This document shows, in pieces, positions 21,338 to 21,695 of a stretch of 21,695 nucleotides of DNA. The notes under the pieces are model-generated. The model worked only from the letters and a program-made list of their open reading frames with translations, was not told where the DNA came from and ran no database searches. Each line of letters begins with the position of its first letter. Positions within the stretch are counted from its first letter, which is position 1. A program made the position numbers and the translations under genes. Source of the stretch: a virus. The stretch lies in IMG/VR virus record IMGVR_UViG_3300025785_001156, positions 1 to 21,695 of that record. One strand, written 5' to 3'.

Positions 21338-21695
21338 TCTTTGTGTTTCCTTTTTTTGCCTCTACGCATATTTAACTGCCAACGAGCCAATTGTCCTTTT
21401 CTACCTTTGGCATGTGCAGCTTTTTCCAACTGGGCCATGGTGGCACCCTTGGGTATTCCGTGGCGCTGACTGTCGCCTGGGCGACCTGGACCTTTACCAT
21501 CTGCAAAGTTTTCTGCCAGTGTGCCTTCGGCCCAACCATGGCCATCATAAGCATCTCTTATAGGCAATGCTACAGTTTGGCCCTGACGATTGCTCAGAAT
21601 AATATTGTTGATTTCGTCATCAAAATCTATACTCCAACCTTTGGTCTGTAGTCGGGCCTGAATATATTTGAGATCGTTGTCAATTCCGTTGCCCA
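21334..21695 (-). CDS. Basic C-terminal module of an upstream protein, N-terminus outside window
   Basis: The frame is open to the window edge, giving at least 119 residues; the start is not seen. The visible part has a strand-rich stretch (KGWSIDFDDEINNIILSN), then GWAEGTLAENFADGKGPGRPGDSQRH, then GIPKGATMAQLEKAAHAKGRKG and a basic end LNMRRGKKRKHKE. LAE-NF is another (L/V)xE junction. The GRPGDSQRHGIP...MAQLE...RWQLNMRRG pattern is, as I recall, a repeated basic module of aquatic phage proteins; function is unknown and DNA binding is plausible. An ATG-type start inside the window (TTG at 21567) is not needed and probably not used. The stop overlaps the sigma-4 gene start. Confidence 0.75.
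   Translation of the reverse strand, partial: GNGIDNDLKYIQARLQTKGWSIDFDDEINNIILSNRQGQTVALPIRDAYDGHGWAEGTLAENFADGKGPGRPGDSQRHGIPKGATMAQLEKAAHAKGRKGQLARWQLNMRRGKKRKHKE

Noticed and set aside
1-21695. tRNA genes, CRISPR arrays, insertion sequences or attachment sites
   Set aside because: Almost all bases are coding; no cloverleaf, spaced direct repeats, transposase or integrase was seen on either strand.

Overview
This window looks like part of a T4-like myovirus genome (a large tailed phage), most probably from an aquatic environment. The evidence is a T4-type family-B DNA polymerase (gp43-like), its sliding clamp (gp45-like), a DsbA-like small DNA-binding protein, and two exact T4-type late promoters (TATAAATA). 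Every supported gene is on the minus strand. Genes are packed with ATGA, GTGA, TGATG or TAATG overlaps, and no non-coding gap exceeds 90 bp. I see no rRNA or tRNA genes, insertion sequences or CRISPR. Host and exact lineage cannot be fixed from the sequence; the aquatic guess rests on remembered resemblance to marine phage families.

Transcription runs from position 21695 towards 1. Region A (about 14306-21695) is an accessory block of small and medium genes. Several begin with a short peptide of the form M(K/R)xxEF(I/V)xE, like the capsid-targeting peptide of T4 internal head proteins. It encodes, in order: a basic protein cut by the window edge, a protein carrying only sigma-70 region 4, a Cys/Lys-rich modular protein, a ParB-like protein, a GNAT/ParB-like/GNAT fusion, four small proteins (one a Dps-like ferritin), a charged protein, and a protein with a TEKTxKP motif.

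Region B (8938-14336) starts from a perfect late promoter. It holds a 1192-residue low-complexity modular protein, a deaminase-like protein, a 23-codon micro-ORF and a GIY-YIG plus SAM-fold fusion. A second perfect late promoter (8883-8890) drives Region C (7195-8847): a NeuD-like hexapeptide acyltransferase and a radical-SAM protein, perhaps for carbohydrate or other small-molecule modification.

Region D (1-7148) is the replication block: dsbA-like gene, DNA polymerase, a SAM-methyltransferase-like protein, sliding clamp, a TGT/DpdA-like transglycosylase (candidate for 7-deazaguanine modification of DNA), a small DUF465-like coiled-coil protein and a partial unknown gene. The dsbA-like gene, polymerase and clamp each have a host sigma-70-type promoter. 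The polymerase leader also has a 5-bp-stem, 8-base-loop hairpin touching its ribosome-binding site, the same architecture as the T4 gp43 autogenous operator.

The most interesting hypothesis is that Region A, with the 1192-residue protein, encodes head-packaged proteins. They share targeting-like N-termini and iterated (L/V/I)xE sites between modules, and may be delivered with the DNA. Their contents (sigma region 4, ParB-like, acetyltransferase, Dps-like) would suit host takeover. This is inference from sequence pattern, not shown.
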